Assembly (NCBI GenBank): GCA_963576475.1
Contig: OY754977.1
Coordinates: forward strand, 29,733,172 to 29,797,171
From: Molanna angustata
Lineage: Eukaryota > Arthropoda > Insecta > Trichoptera > Molannidae
DNA length: 64,000 nucleotides
Reading direction: 5' to 3'
Shown here one piece after another: positions 41,321-50,883 of the stretch (its first letter is position 1; each line of letters starts with the position of its first letter). The notes below the pieces were generated by a model, which worked only from the letters and a program-made list of their open reading frames with translations, was not told the origin of the DNA and did no database searches. The translations under genes were made by a program, and so were the position numbers.

Positions 41321-41984
41321 TTTTTTTTATATTCATTAAGCTAAACATAAGCGTAGTTACAATCCTAACCTAACTTAAGCTTACCAAAGATAAGACAAAC
41401 ATTAGCCTAGGTTCGAAAATAAGATCAAGTTTATACGAATAAACTTTTTTTTGTACACAATATTAGGCATAACATGCATAAATCTACATATGCATGTAAT
41501 GGCTAATATTGTCATACTGCGATGCCAATAACGCATTTTATCTTCTTGAGGGTTCCATAGTCTTATTTTATGTCATGTATCAACAGTTCCTTGAAGTGAA
41601 CAAATGCAAATTTGTGAAGTTGGTTAAAGGGAAAAATAAATTTTTCACCCTCATGCTTTTTATAAAAACGATATTGTTTTTATTATCATTCTGTTCCGTT
41701 TAGTAAAACGACCCAAATTGAGCACCGCTCAGTACTTACCTATTCTAAAAAGGCTTGCAGAGTATTTATCGATTTGGAACTAAAAATAGATATCAATTAT
41801 TTCATACAACAAAACAACATTAAAATATACTTACCCTTTCACGACATGACTACAATAAATTATACCCGTAACAAATTTTACATTTAATTAAATTTTAAAA
41901 GTAATAATATTTATTTCACTAAATTAAATTTTAAAATTAACAATATTTTATTTTCATTAAAATATACATACTGTATTTCATATT
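41321..41984. other. Unassigned AT-rich DNA
   Basis: No recognised feature. Confidence 0.25.
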
Positions 41985-42126
41985 GTAATTCAGTAACTTT
42001 TTAAGTATATTTTCATTAAAATATACTTAAAAAGTTACTGAATTAGACGTATTATGAATAATTATGAAAATTATGAAATTTTCATCATTTCCAAATTTGG
42101 AAATGATGAAATTTTCATCATTTCCA
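41985..42126. repeat. Two adjacent perfect palindromes
   Basis: First, AATTCAGTAACTTTTTAAGT plus 7 bp is mirrored across a 3-4 bp centre near 42017. Second, GAAATTTTCATCATTTCC is mirrored by GGAAATGATGAAATTTTC around 42097, followed by another half copy. Both would form stable hairpins. Confidence 0.85.
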
Positions 42127-42179
42127 AATTGTATGATTTGCTTTACTTGCATTGTTTCACCGATTTAGCTGTCAAAATA

Positions 42180-42400
42180 GGTGATTCTTTACAAGTGGCC
42201 TACAACGCCAATTATATTGATTTTTTGTTTAAAGATAGACAATATTATACATATTACGGGAAAAATATATTATTTTTTTGTGGAAACGCTTAAATTTTTA
42301 AAAAAAATATACGAAAAAATTATATAAAGGAACATAAATGGTGGGTTTTCGACATCTATCGGCAAATTTTCAAACTTATGAAAACATAATATAAAATCAT
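42180..42400 (+). mobile_element. Family C-related fragment
   Basis: GGTGATTCTTTACAAGTGGC, CTACAACGCCAATTATATTG, CATATTACGGGAAAAATAT and TTTTCGACATCTATCGGC match the 5' part of the 10104 element. No mirrored right end was identified. Confidence 0.55.
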
Positions 42401-42793
42401 TTTTGCAAAAAACAACTTTTTTCCTACGAAACTTTTTTACGAAATTTTGTAAAATAGGAATACAGTTTAAAAAAATATAAGATTACAAAATATTTAAATA
42501 CCTTCTACTTTCGTGTCAGGTATTGAAATTTAATTATTACTTAATTATGGAGTATTATTCAAATGACATCACAAAAGCGCCGCAATGCGTTCAAAAATAT
42601 AAGTTTTCCTCCGGTGAGAATAATATCGAATACAAATAATAAAAAGGTCATCAAAATGAAATATTATTATCAACAACTATTGATTATAAAATAATGTATG
42701 CTGTGCACGTCACAACTTTAAAAACACATTCGTTCTATATGGGCAACCCAAAGTTTGAATCAATTGGACTAACATAAATAAACAAAATACTTA
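42401..42793. other. Unassigned AT-rich DNA
   Basis: No recognised feature. Confidence 0.25.
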
Positions 42794-43852
42794 TCCAACT
42801 GTCGATTTGTTCAGGAGAACTTTGTTCTCTTAACATATAAACAATGTATCAAGCCAGAATACGCGAGAATTGTATGGAGAGGTCTACTTTTTTCACGGCT
42901 TTTCCAACTTTGAAGTCAAAAAACACCAACTTTGAGGCTTCGCAGCATATATGTTCCATACACGGATTTACTCAGAATTCGGAGTAGAACATTTCGTGTG
43001 TCTGTGTGTGTGTGTGTGTGTCTGTGTGTGTGTGTCTGTGTGTGTGTGTGTCTGTGTGTGTGTATGTCTGTGTGTGTGTGTTTCCGTCCCCCCCTTATAA
43101 CTTTTGATCCGCTCAATTTACAGAGCCTTAAATTTCAGAATATATAAACAGTTACAGGCCTACAAAACTTTTATACTCGGAATTTTGAATTTTTGTTTCA
43201 GTCAGGGGTTATCAACTTTTGAATTTTTATTTTATTTTTCCCTATATCTCAGAAACCATAAAAGCTAGAACGCTGAAAATTGGTATAAACATAGACAAAT
43301 ACAAAATCTCAAATAAGTTTTTTCAAAAAAATTCCAGGGTTTCTCAAACATTTTTTATTAAGAAAAGTATTTTTTTTATGATAAATTTATGAGTTTAACT
43401 GCCTATATTTCCATTTTTTTTAAAATATCGAAAAAAGCCGAAACACCCCAACTAGATAATTTAATTTTATATAAAAAATATTAACATTGTAGCAATACAT
43501 CTCAAATTTTTTTTAACAATTTTTATAAAAATTGAATTTAGTGACGACATCGCTTCATACAATTTGTATGGTAGTCACCTATACACAATATCAAAGAAGA
43601 CTTAATAGTTTGATACTTTATCTCTAAACATACAATATACATATACCATCATGCTGTTTTCATATTCCGGGTAGGAAAAAAAGACTGACCTCCATACTAT
43701 CCTATCTTGACTACCTAGGTACATGTGTTGTATAGAAAACTAAATATCATAAAATAATAAATAATTTGTATTTATGGGTTTGGTACTTATTCTTCAACTA
43801 TACATACTATCGCTGTCGACAGTTGGATCTCATGTGTTACATGCAACTAGTT
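42794..43852 (-). mobile_element. Family B element, copy 4
   Basis: A complete copy on the minus strand: 5' end ACTAGTTGCATGTAACACAT (43852), sub-terminal CCAACTGTCGAC, 3' hairpin AAGAGAACAAAGTTCTCCTG and final ATCGACAGTTGGA at 42794. The internal variable site (minus: after AAAAGTTATAAGGGGGGGAC) carries a CA/CAGA microsatellite. Confidence 0.8.
42995..43082. repeat. (TG)n/(TGTC) microsatellite within family B
   Basis: TGTGTGTG runs with regular TCTG interruptions at the same internal site as in copies 1, 3 and 5. Confidence 0.95.
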
Positions 43853-44436
43853 TAAAAACAATTGAATAAATTGATATTATTTATCTTAACTAAATGTCGA
43901 AGAATAATAAAATAACATTACTTACTGATTTTCAAAACATAAGTACCTAAGTACCGGCTTACAAATCTATTTTTTAAAGTTTAAATTTAAACTAAAATAT
44001 AATTAGGTACCTATTATATGTCTAAAACCAAAATGAGGTAAATAACTACATTTTGATCATGGAGAATAGAGTGCTGTTACTCATCATAATATGCCCATGA
44101 GACACAAAGCGAAGATGCAGGTCGATAAATTGCAGCATCCAGAGTAATAAATTTATCTTCCCACGGCACTCACGGTAAAGGGCAAGCTTTCGTTCTTCCT
44201 CGCGGGTGCTCAGGTTGACGGGGCCAAGTCTTCATGGACTTAGAGGCGGTGCGGGTGGCTGGGGCCATTTGTCCATGCGGAGTAGCCGCAAAAACAACAC
44301 TGGTAATGGACTGGAAGCCCGCACCTTGTGGAGTCCACTAGGTGTTGAGGAAAAGTGTTGTCCATAAATACTGCACCGAATATATTTTTTAAGTACCTAT
44401 CTACCATAAAAGCTTCGCTTCATTTCGTTGCATGAA
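43853..44436. other. Unassigned DNA with a GC-rich block
   Basis: 44140-44350 is unusually GC-rich for the window (for example GACTTAGAGGCGGTGCGGGT) and may be a LINE fragment, but no frame reads as a known domain. Confidence 0.3.
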
Positions 44437-44524
44437 CCGCCGAAGGCGGCCATTTACCGCGCAGCGGTAAAAAGTTGGCTGAAAGCCCTAGCTTAGAAGC
44501 TGAGCGAAGCGATGCTTCTCAGCT
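44437..44524. repeat. Cluster of three GC-rich hairpins
   Basis: CCGCC-GAA-GGCGG at 44437-44449, TACCGC-GCA-GCGGTA at 44455-44469 and an imperfect AGCTTAGAAGC...GCTTCTCAGCT hairpin at 44490-44523. The stems are short and regular. Function unknown; possibly the structured end of a mobile element. Confidence 0.7.
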
Positions 44525-44609
44525 AGTAATTAAATAAAATGCTCATATATTATGCTTCAAAAATAAATGTAAAAGAAATGGATTAATAAAAAGGCTTTAA
44601 TTATTTATT

Positions 44610-46219
44610 GATTTATTTATATAACTTTTTGTATATAATATAAACAAATATAATCCACACAGACGGGCTTATTGCCATTAGGTAATTTCTTCCAAACAAC
44701 CAGATTACAGAGTGACAGAATAATACATGTACATCAACAAAAAATGAAAACTACAAAAGAACAATGAAAATATACGTAACACCAAGATAAATAAAAAAAA
44801 ACAAAAAAAGGATTGGCAAGGAACAAGAAGAGGAAATTGTGATCAGATGTTTAGGGATAAATATTACGTAGCAAAGGGAAGGAAGGAAAAGGAGAGGGAT
44901 CAGGTATTTTCGGAGAGATATCCCTGCTTTTTTTGAAAATGGAAAGCGAGTTTGACGAAGTTATATATCAGGACTCAAATTATTCCAGAGTCTTGCTGAA
45001 CGCACTTCAAAGGAAGAGCTGAAAAATTCAGTGTTGTGAATGGGGATAGTTTATGTAGTACGTTCAGCCGATCGAAGCGATAGGCCGTGATTAGATAAAT
45101 AGGTGAATTTGGTTTAAAGGTACTGCGGTGAATTAGAATTAATTATATAGAAGTGACAAAATATGTATATTTCGCCGTTGTCGTATCTTGGCCAATGGAG
45201 AAGATTACGGTAAGAGGAAATATGATCGATTTTTTTAAGTCCAAAGATGTAGCGGATACAAACTGTAGAAGCATATTTCCTTTGAATCCTTTCCATGCCA
45301 TTGTCCCCTCACCGATGTATGAGAATCGTCACTTGTCAAAATAATTTTGGGTGACAATAAGTGTCAAGTTAAAAAAGGATCCGTACAAGTTCAGGATGTG
45401 GGCACAGAAATAAATCAATCAGTGAACCAGGAATAAAGAAGCATCGGTGAGATCGTTTATAATACAGTCCACTACCTTCCATCTTTAAGACCCATCACCT
45501 GATGTTTTCTACACAAACATTCTGGAGACGCTCGAGTTTGTTGAGATGATCCTCGTTCGCATCCAAATAACAAACGTCAGCATAGTCAAGAAAAGGAAGG
45601 ACAAGCGGTTGTGTTAGGGTTATTTTGCAATGCAAATGAAGAACATTTTTGAGTCTATTGAGAGATTGGATGCTAAAAAAAAAGCTTTTATTTACGTGAG
45701 AAACTTGTTCGTGCCACGAGAGATCCACGTCGATCAGAAGTCCTTTCACGACTTTGGTAAAAGGTATACATTGATTATTGATAAGAAGAGATGGGATTTG
45801 TGTATTATTAAGCAACGACAGCAGACGGGGACTGCCAATAACAATAGCTTGGGACTTAGTTGGGTTAATTAGAATACCGTTCTCTGAGGACCAAGATGAG
45901 ATGAAACTGAGATCATCGATCATAGGCTTTATTATTATTATTATTAAATTAATATTATTTAATGTTTGGCATATAAAAGAAGTTATCGAATAAAAGATAT
46001 TGAAGTTAATCATCATGTAGGTATTCATGTTATTATGGTGTGTCTGAGTACATCGTCAACATAAAAGAGTGACATGAGTGGTGTATGTGCTAACAACTCT
46101 AATGGCTCAAGACTATTTGCCATCTCTCCTATTAAGTAACATAAAAAGTCTAATAAAAAAGGCACAAACGTGATCGTAAACAGGTAAATGTCGATCTTCG
46201 CAAGTATGTGAATGTACAA
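44610..46219 (-). pseudogene. Jockey/CR1-type LINE J, truncated copy (minus strand)
   Basis: Reading down the minus strand: FYVDDV (polymerase YADD-like) near 46060, then after a break INPTKSQAIVIGSPRLLSLL, LNRLKNVLHLHCKITLTQPL, LPFLDYADVCYLDANEDHLN, KLERLQNVCVENIR ending near 45500, YIFGLKKIDHISSYRNLL at 45250-45190, then decayed C-terminus. The 3' untranslated block (GTTTGGAAGAAATTACCTAA, GGCAATAAGCCCGTCTG) and an ATAAATAAAT tail follow near 44690-44610. Several frameshifts and stops; the N-terminal half is missing. Confidence 0.8.
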
Positions 46220-46419
46220 AATACTGCAAAAAGCAAATTTAAGGAAAACATCGTCGTGACATTACGCCCATAATATTATCAACATTATTGTACCTATATC
46301 TCTTCAGAGATGTTGGTTGTTCATGCGGTACTGAAATTGATATTTAGATCATAATATCTACGGTACTTTTTCCGATAACATTAATTCCCATCACTCTTTT
46401 CAGTCTATTTTTATAAATT

Positions 46420-46884
46420 GTTGAATGATTTGAATACATATAAGGCCAAAGATACGAGATCTTCGTAACATTCACATTCTGTCATTACTCTATAAGACTA
46501 TTTATGATCCCTATTCACCACAATATTTAAAAAGTAACGTCGTTTTCTTGTCAAGTTGTCTTGCCTATCCCTTCGATCTGCTGAACGTACTACACTAGCT
46601 ATCCCCATTCACAATACAGAAGTTTTCAGCTCCTTTTTCAAGTACAATCAGCTAGAATATGGAATGGCCTAAGTGATGAAGTGACGTCATCTCAATCCAT
46701 TCAAATATTTAAAGGTAAACTAAAAAAACTTTATTAATTTGTCAAATAGTTCCTGAATTCCTTCTATATCCTTCCGTAACCTCCTTTGCCTCATTGCTAT
46801 GATCAGTGTTATTTTTATTATTCTTTTTTTTTTAAACTCTCTTTTCATTTTTTTTCTTTGTATTTTTTTTTATATGTATTTCTA
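46420..46884 (+). pseudogene. LINE J C-terminal fragment, plus strand (part before the inserted element)
   Basis: The plus strand reads LYKTIYDPYSPQYLKSNV, then SLRSAERTTLAIPIHNTEVF and FKYNQLEYGMA-like, the usual end of LINE J (RS..RT...IP.H.TE.F...F.......WN). Its 3' untranslated region is cut at 46884 by the TA-flanked element and resumes at 47549. Confidence 0.75.
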
Positions 46885-47548
46885 ACGCTACGTCCTACGT
46901 AGGCGATTCAAAGCGAACGCGATTGCGAAGCGATGCGGTGCGGATACAAGCGAATTCAATGCGATGCGGTGCGACGCGGCGGCTCTGTCCTACGTGTGCG
47001 CGAATCGTTCCCTCTGCCGCCAGCTACTGTCATGGATGTACGTATATAAAATACTCAAGAAGTATGTACGGCAGAGAAGTGAAACTAATATTGTGAGAGG
47101 CATATTTATGGGGGATATCACGATTTGTATGAAGAATTACGTGATCTTGAATTTATAAATGAGACTGAATTTACATCTTTCCGGGAAACATCAAAATTTG
47201 ACATTCGTGCAAGCGAGAGAAAACTTTGTGTGTTTTGAACAACATCCTATTGTAAAATAGCAATAATAAATAAATGTGTTTACTTGTAGTCCCATTTATT
47301 TTTGCCAAATCCTAAAATTCGCGGTTCGATAGTAATTTGTCCCATAATGTTCATGGACAGAAATTAAAATTTCTGTTTCTGACATGTCAAACTGATCGCG
47401 TTTGCTTCGTATCGCGCCGCGCCGCATCAAAACCAACTCACGGTCGGTAACGTAGGACACTACCATAGTTACCGACTGTTTGTTATTTTCGCGCCGCGCC
47501 GCGCCGCTTCGCATTCGCTTTGAATCGCCTACGTAGGACGTCGCGTTA
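46883..47548. mobile_element. CpG-rich TIR DNA transposon with TA target duplication
   Basis: TA at 46883-46884 and 47547-47548 flank TIRs ACGCTACGTCCTACGTAGGC and, mirrored, ACGCGACGTCCTACGTAGGC, which continue as GATTCAAAGCGAA for about 33 bp with one mismatch. Sub-terminal zones are very CpG-rich (GCGCCGCGCCGCGCCGC). Interior plus-strand residues HDLYEELRDLEFINETEFTS are vaguely like the start of Harbinger-type nucleases, a weak inference. It interrupts the 3' untranslated region of a LINE J copy. The LINE J copy at 50252 lacks it. Confidence 0.8.
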
Positions 47549-47705
47549 CTCTTTTATGTTATTTTTTATCTAAATTAGTATTGTACCAATTTAACTTAGA
47601 GACTTCACTTTGCTCGGGTTGGTTGGAAGAAATTTCCTTAGGGCAATAAATCTGCCTTTGTACACATGTACATACATTATATAAATAAATAAATAAATAA
47701 TAAAT
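47549..47705 (+). mobile_element. LINE J 3' end (part after the inserted element)
   Basis: GTATTGTACCAATTTAACTT, CTTCACTTTGCTCGGGTTG, GGAAGAAATTTCCTTAGGGC and an ATAAATAAATAAATAA tail match 50580-50700 and the mirrored 44610-44710. Confidence 0.75.
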
Positions 47706-47916
47706 AAAAGAGGAAGAAAACAAAGTAACTCGCTTATGTACATAGAAGTTCACTAACTAAGTATTATAACATACAAATTAATGTATCGTGGGATTAAAAA
47801 GAAGTTCTGTGATATACATAGCACAATGAAACAAGTCTAGCTTTTGTTTCATATTCTTCGTCAAAAATATTCTGCACTTTTGTACGTATGTATGTATGTA
47901 TGTGTCTTTGGAGAGT

Positions 47917-48228
47917 ATAAACGGAATTTTTCTGAGTTTAAGTAAAGAAAGAGTTGTTCGTTCGTCATTACTTATTTAAATCTCTAAATGACAACCGTTT
48001 ACATTTCGTTAAAACCTTTTATTTTTATTGCAAGCTTTTTCTTTACTTTCCATTGTCTGATTAACGTACAGCCTCCACTCAAGCGAGTCAGATAAAGCTC
48101 CGTTGAGGATTTCTACAAAGAAATTTAACAACGAAACACTCTTAGCAAACCTCGCCATATATTTAATCAAATTTTTCAACGGCTCCATTCAACCTTATAA
48201 CTGTGATAACAATACTTCAATTTTTTGA
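47917..48228 (+). pseudogene. Possible small secreted-peptide locus (split frame)
   Basis: GAGTATAAACGG near 47917 could be a TATA box. ATG at 47988 opens a 35-codon frame starting MTTVYISLKPFIFIASFFFT with a strong hydrophobic core, which stops at 48093-48095. An overlapping +1 frame from 48073 continues SSESDKAPLRISTKKFNNET, LLANLAIYLIKFFNGSIQPY to a stop at 48226-48228. CTGATTAACGTACAG just before 48072 could instead be a branch point and 3' splice site. So this is either a one-frameshift pseudogene of a secreted peptide of about 78 residues, or a terminal exon. No family recognised. Confidence 0.3.
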
Positions 48229-48476
48229 TCGAGAAATGAATATGTATAGTAAATACTGTGAAACATAATATCAAAATTTATATCCAATCAACTAATAACT
48301 CATATTCTTCATAAAACACAATTTTGTATTAAGTTTTTTTTTTAATTTATTTAATTTTTTTATTACTTTGTGGAATCAATATTAACCTCATTATATCAAA
48401 GATAAATTTACTATTCATGGTTCTGATTTTATTAGCTCTTCATTTGAAGTACATTAAGTCAGACTATGGAATAGTC

Positions 48477-49343
48477 TAAGGCCCAAATTAAACAATAACT
48501 CTCAAGACCGTTCTCCAAATGTGTCATCTCAAGACCATCTTGAGATCATGCTCGAAAATCCGTATTAAAAGTAAAATACGTACGCCGTCTCATTCGAGAA
48601 AGCGTACTGGAAAAAAAAGTGGATGCATGGATGGATAAGTACTTTTTCTCGTGAATGGCAATAATTTCAGCGTTATTATGTTGGTAGCAATGAGTTGGAA
48701 TATATATTTATAGATATTTTGACAATACGTTGTCTTGGTAATCTTCGAAAGTGTAGATAAATTGATGTACCTATCATAATATTTTGATACGTGATTAAAT
48801 AGTGAAAATGTCGACCATTTTATTCGATAGAGGAAATGAAATACTTCTTCGTTTATCTGTCATATAGCATATTATGGGAATATGTGTACCTACAGTTAAT
48901 AGATCCAGGAAAGGCAGCCATTTCAAAATATGATACAACATGCATAGAATAACAACATCATATTTCCTGGATGTACCGGAAATTTTATGAAATCTTACAA
49001 AATTTAATTCACATGATTAGTTTATGAATGATTGCACGTTAATTACTCCCAGAAGGTTCTAAATAAGATTATCGATCCATTTTAGTACCGCTAACAATGT
49101 AAATTTCAAAATAGTAATTAATGCGAAATTCGTCCGTGTCTATATGCGTCTCTTTTTCGTGTAAAGCGCTGTCTCCTTTTCTCTCGTTGAGACCGTTCTC
49201 AAGCGATTTCAACTCTTCTATGCATTTGGAGACCGGTCATCAGATCAAGCTCAGTGACTTTTGTTTCTTTAATACCATTTTGGTTGAGAACGTGTTCTCA
49301 AGACCAGTCTAAGCTGGAGAACGAATCTATAATTCGGGCCTAA
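48477..49343. mobile_element. MITE with TAA target duplication (Harbinger-like ends)
   Basis: TAA at 48477-48479 and 49341-49343 flanks GGCCCAAATTA at the left and, mirrored, GGCCCGAATTATAGATTCG at the right. Further in, CTCAAGACCGTTCTCC is mirrored by GGTCTTGAGAAC. The interior has scattered CTCAAGACC/GGTCTTGAG words and no intact transposase. TAA duplications with GGCCC-type ends are typical of PIF/Harbinger-derived MITEs. Confidence 0.6.
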
Positions 49344-49354
49344 GTCCTTATCGT

Positions 49355-49720
49355 CGTCGTCAAAATGTGTATTGCCAGCACTAACATAAGGGGCAGAAAC
49401 GCTTACACTCACCAAGTCTGCGTAGCACAAAGAAAACATGAAAAAGCCATGCTACATATTAAACTATCGGACCAAATAAGAAATGAGGAGATACGCAGGA
49501 GGTCATCAGAAATAGACGTCGAAAGAGTGGCTAAGCTCAAGTAGTGATCTTTTGCGGGTCACGTTGCTAGACTTCAAAACCAGATGTGGACAAAAAGGGT
49601 AGTGGAATGAAGAACTCGCGATGATAAAAGAAGAGAAGGAAGAGTCACCACGCGATGGTTTGATGATATAAAAAGAATGGATGGTGATTGGATGCAGAAG
49701 ACGCAAGACAAAGATATAAT
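49355..49720 (+). pseudogene. RTE-type LINE C-terminal fragment
   Basis: Broken plus-strand frames: KCVLPALT then GAETLTLTKSA, later KLKW-like, FKTRCGQK, and near 49660 a WFDDIKRMDGDWMQKTQDKD-type end. The order matches the RTE post-polymerase region, with several frameshifts and stops. It ends at a (TAATAA)n that is shared with the adjacent SINE tail. Confidence 0.65.
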
Positions 49721-49932
49721 AATAATAATAACGAACACTTCCTTGCACCCTGCGCAAGAGGCGAGATTATTGCCGTATGGCAATTTCTTCCAACTAACCA
49801 GTGTTTCCAGCCCAGAGAAGCAATATTTGCGTGAGAAATAAATTTAAATAAATTTCTCCACTGCTGGGAATCGAACCCAGGACGCCCGCACAGAAACCGA
49901 ACGGCTTACCAACTGTGCCGCGGTGGTCGGCA
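49721..49932 (-). mobile_element. tRNA-derived SINE-A, copy 4
   Basis: The minus strand starts GTGCCGACCACCGCGGCACA, has A-box GGCACAGTTGG and B-box GGTTCGATTCC, the usual body with TTGCTTCTCTGGGCTGGAAA, and ends GTGTTCGTTATTATTATT. This is the fullest head among the copies. Confidence 0.88.
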
Positions 49933-49937
49933 CAGAT

Positions 49938-50260
49938 ATATTTATTTTATTTTATATTACTTCTCTGGCAACTAACAGGTACTTCTTCTTCTTCTTCTTC
50001 TTCTTCAGCCTATTTCCGTCCACTCCTGAACGAAGGCCTCCTCCATTTGACTCCACGTCGTCCTGTCCTGTGCAGTTTGCAACATGTACTAGGTCAAATA
50101 TATTAATTTAACACGCACCCAATAACAAGTTGCCACATTCTGGAGACTTACGATATTAATCGTCTCTCAGATCCAGACTGAAAACACTATTAAAAACTGT
50201 GTTTCCACCGGGAGTCAAACCCGGGACATTTGGATCAGCAGTCAGATACCTACCCCTTCG
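49938..50260 (-). mobile_element. tRNA-derived SINE-C, split by an RTE fragment
   Basis: The minus strand has a tRNA-like head near 50250-50200 (GACTGCTGATCCAAATG, B-box-like GGTTTGACTCCC), a body CAGAATGTGGCAACTTGTTA, TTGGGTGCGTGTTAAATTAA, and, after the inserted fragment at about 49983-50090, the 3' part AGTACCTGTTAGTTGCC and an AAATAAAATAAA tail. The body recurs uninterrupted at 55665-55760. Confidence 0.65.
49983..50090 (-). pseudogene. RTE-type LINE terminal fragment inserted in SINE-C
   Basis: The minus strand reads CAQDRTTW-like then EEAFVQEW-like RTE tail followed by a (GAA)n tract (plus-strand CTTCTTCTT). GTACT is present on both sides (about 49978-49982 and 50086-50092), a likely short target duplication. 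Confidence 0.6.
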
Positions 50261-50705
50261 ATCTGTTGAACGTACTACACTAGCTGTCCCCATTCACAAT
50301 ATAGAAGTTTTCAGCACTTCTTTTCAAGTACAATGAATGGCCTTAGTGATGAAATAACGTCATCTCAGTTCATTTAAATATATTAAGGTAAACTAAAATC
50401 CTTAATCTGTCAAATTAGTTTCTGAATTTCTTCAATGTCCTTCCGTAACCCACTTCTTTTCCTCGTTGCTATGATCAGTGTTATTATTATTTTTTTACTG
50501 CCTTTCCTTTTTTTAATCTTTGAATTTTTTTCTTACGTCTATTTTTTATTTTATCAATTTATTTCTCACTAAATACCTACAAAGTACTGTATCAATTTAA
50601 CTTCAGGGACTTCACGTTGCTCGGGTTGCTTGGAAGAAATTGCCTTATGTACACAGATACATAAATTATATAAATAAATATACAAATATAGGTATAAATA
50701 AATAA
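50252..50705 (+). pseudogene. LINE J C-terminus and 3' end, copy 3
   Basis: CCCTTCGATCTGTTGAACGT, CTGTCCCCATTCACAATAT and GTTTCTGAATTTCTTCAATG match 46560-46760, and ATCAATTTAACTTCAGGGAC with CTTGGAAGAAATTGCC match 47580-47640. The junction equivalent to the 46883-47548 insertion is uninterrupted here. Confidence 0.75.
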
Positions 50706-50746
50706 ATAATTAGTAAATAAATAATCAAAAAAAAAAAAAAAATAAG

Positions 50747-50797
<51 letters not shown>

Positions 50798-50880
50798 ATA
50801 CTTAAATAAAAAATAAATAAATAAATAAAAAAAATTATATATAAATAAAAAAAATAATTAATAAATAAGTAACTATATTA
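50696..50880. repeat. (AAAT)n microsatellite
   Basis: Long AAATAAATAAAT tract with A-rich interruptions, continuing the LINE J tail. Confidence 0.95.
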
Positions 50881-50883
50881 AAT

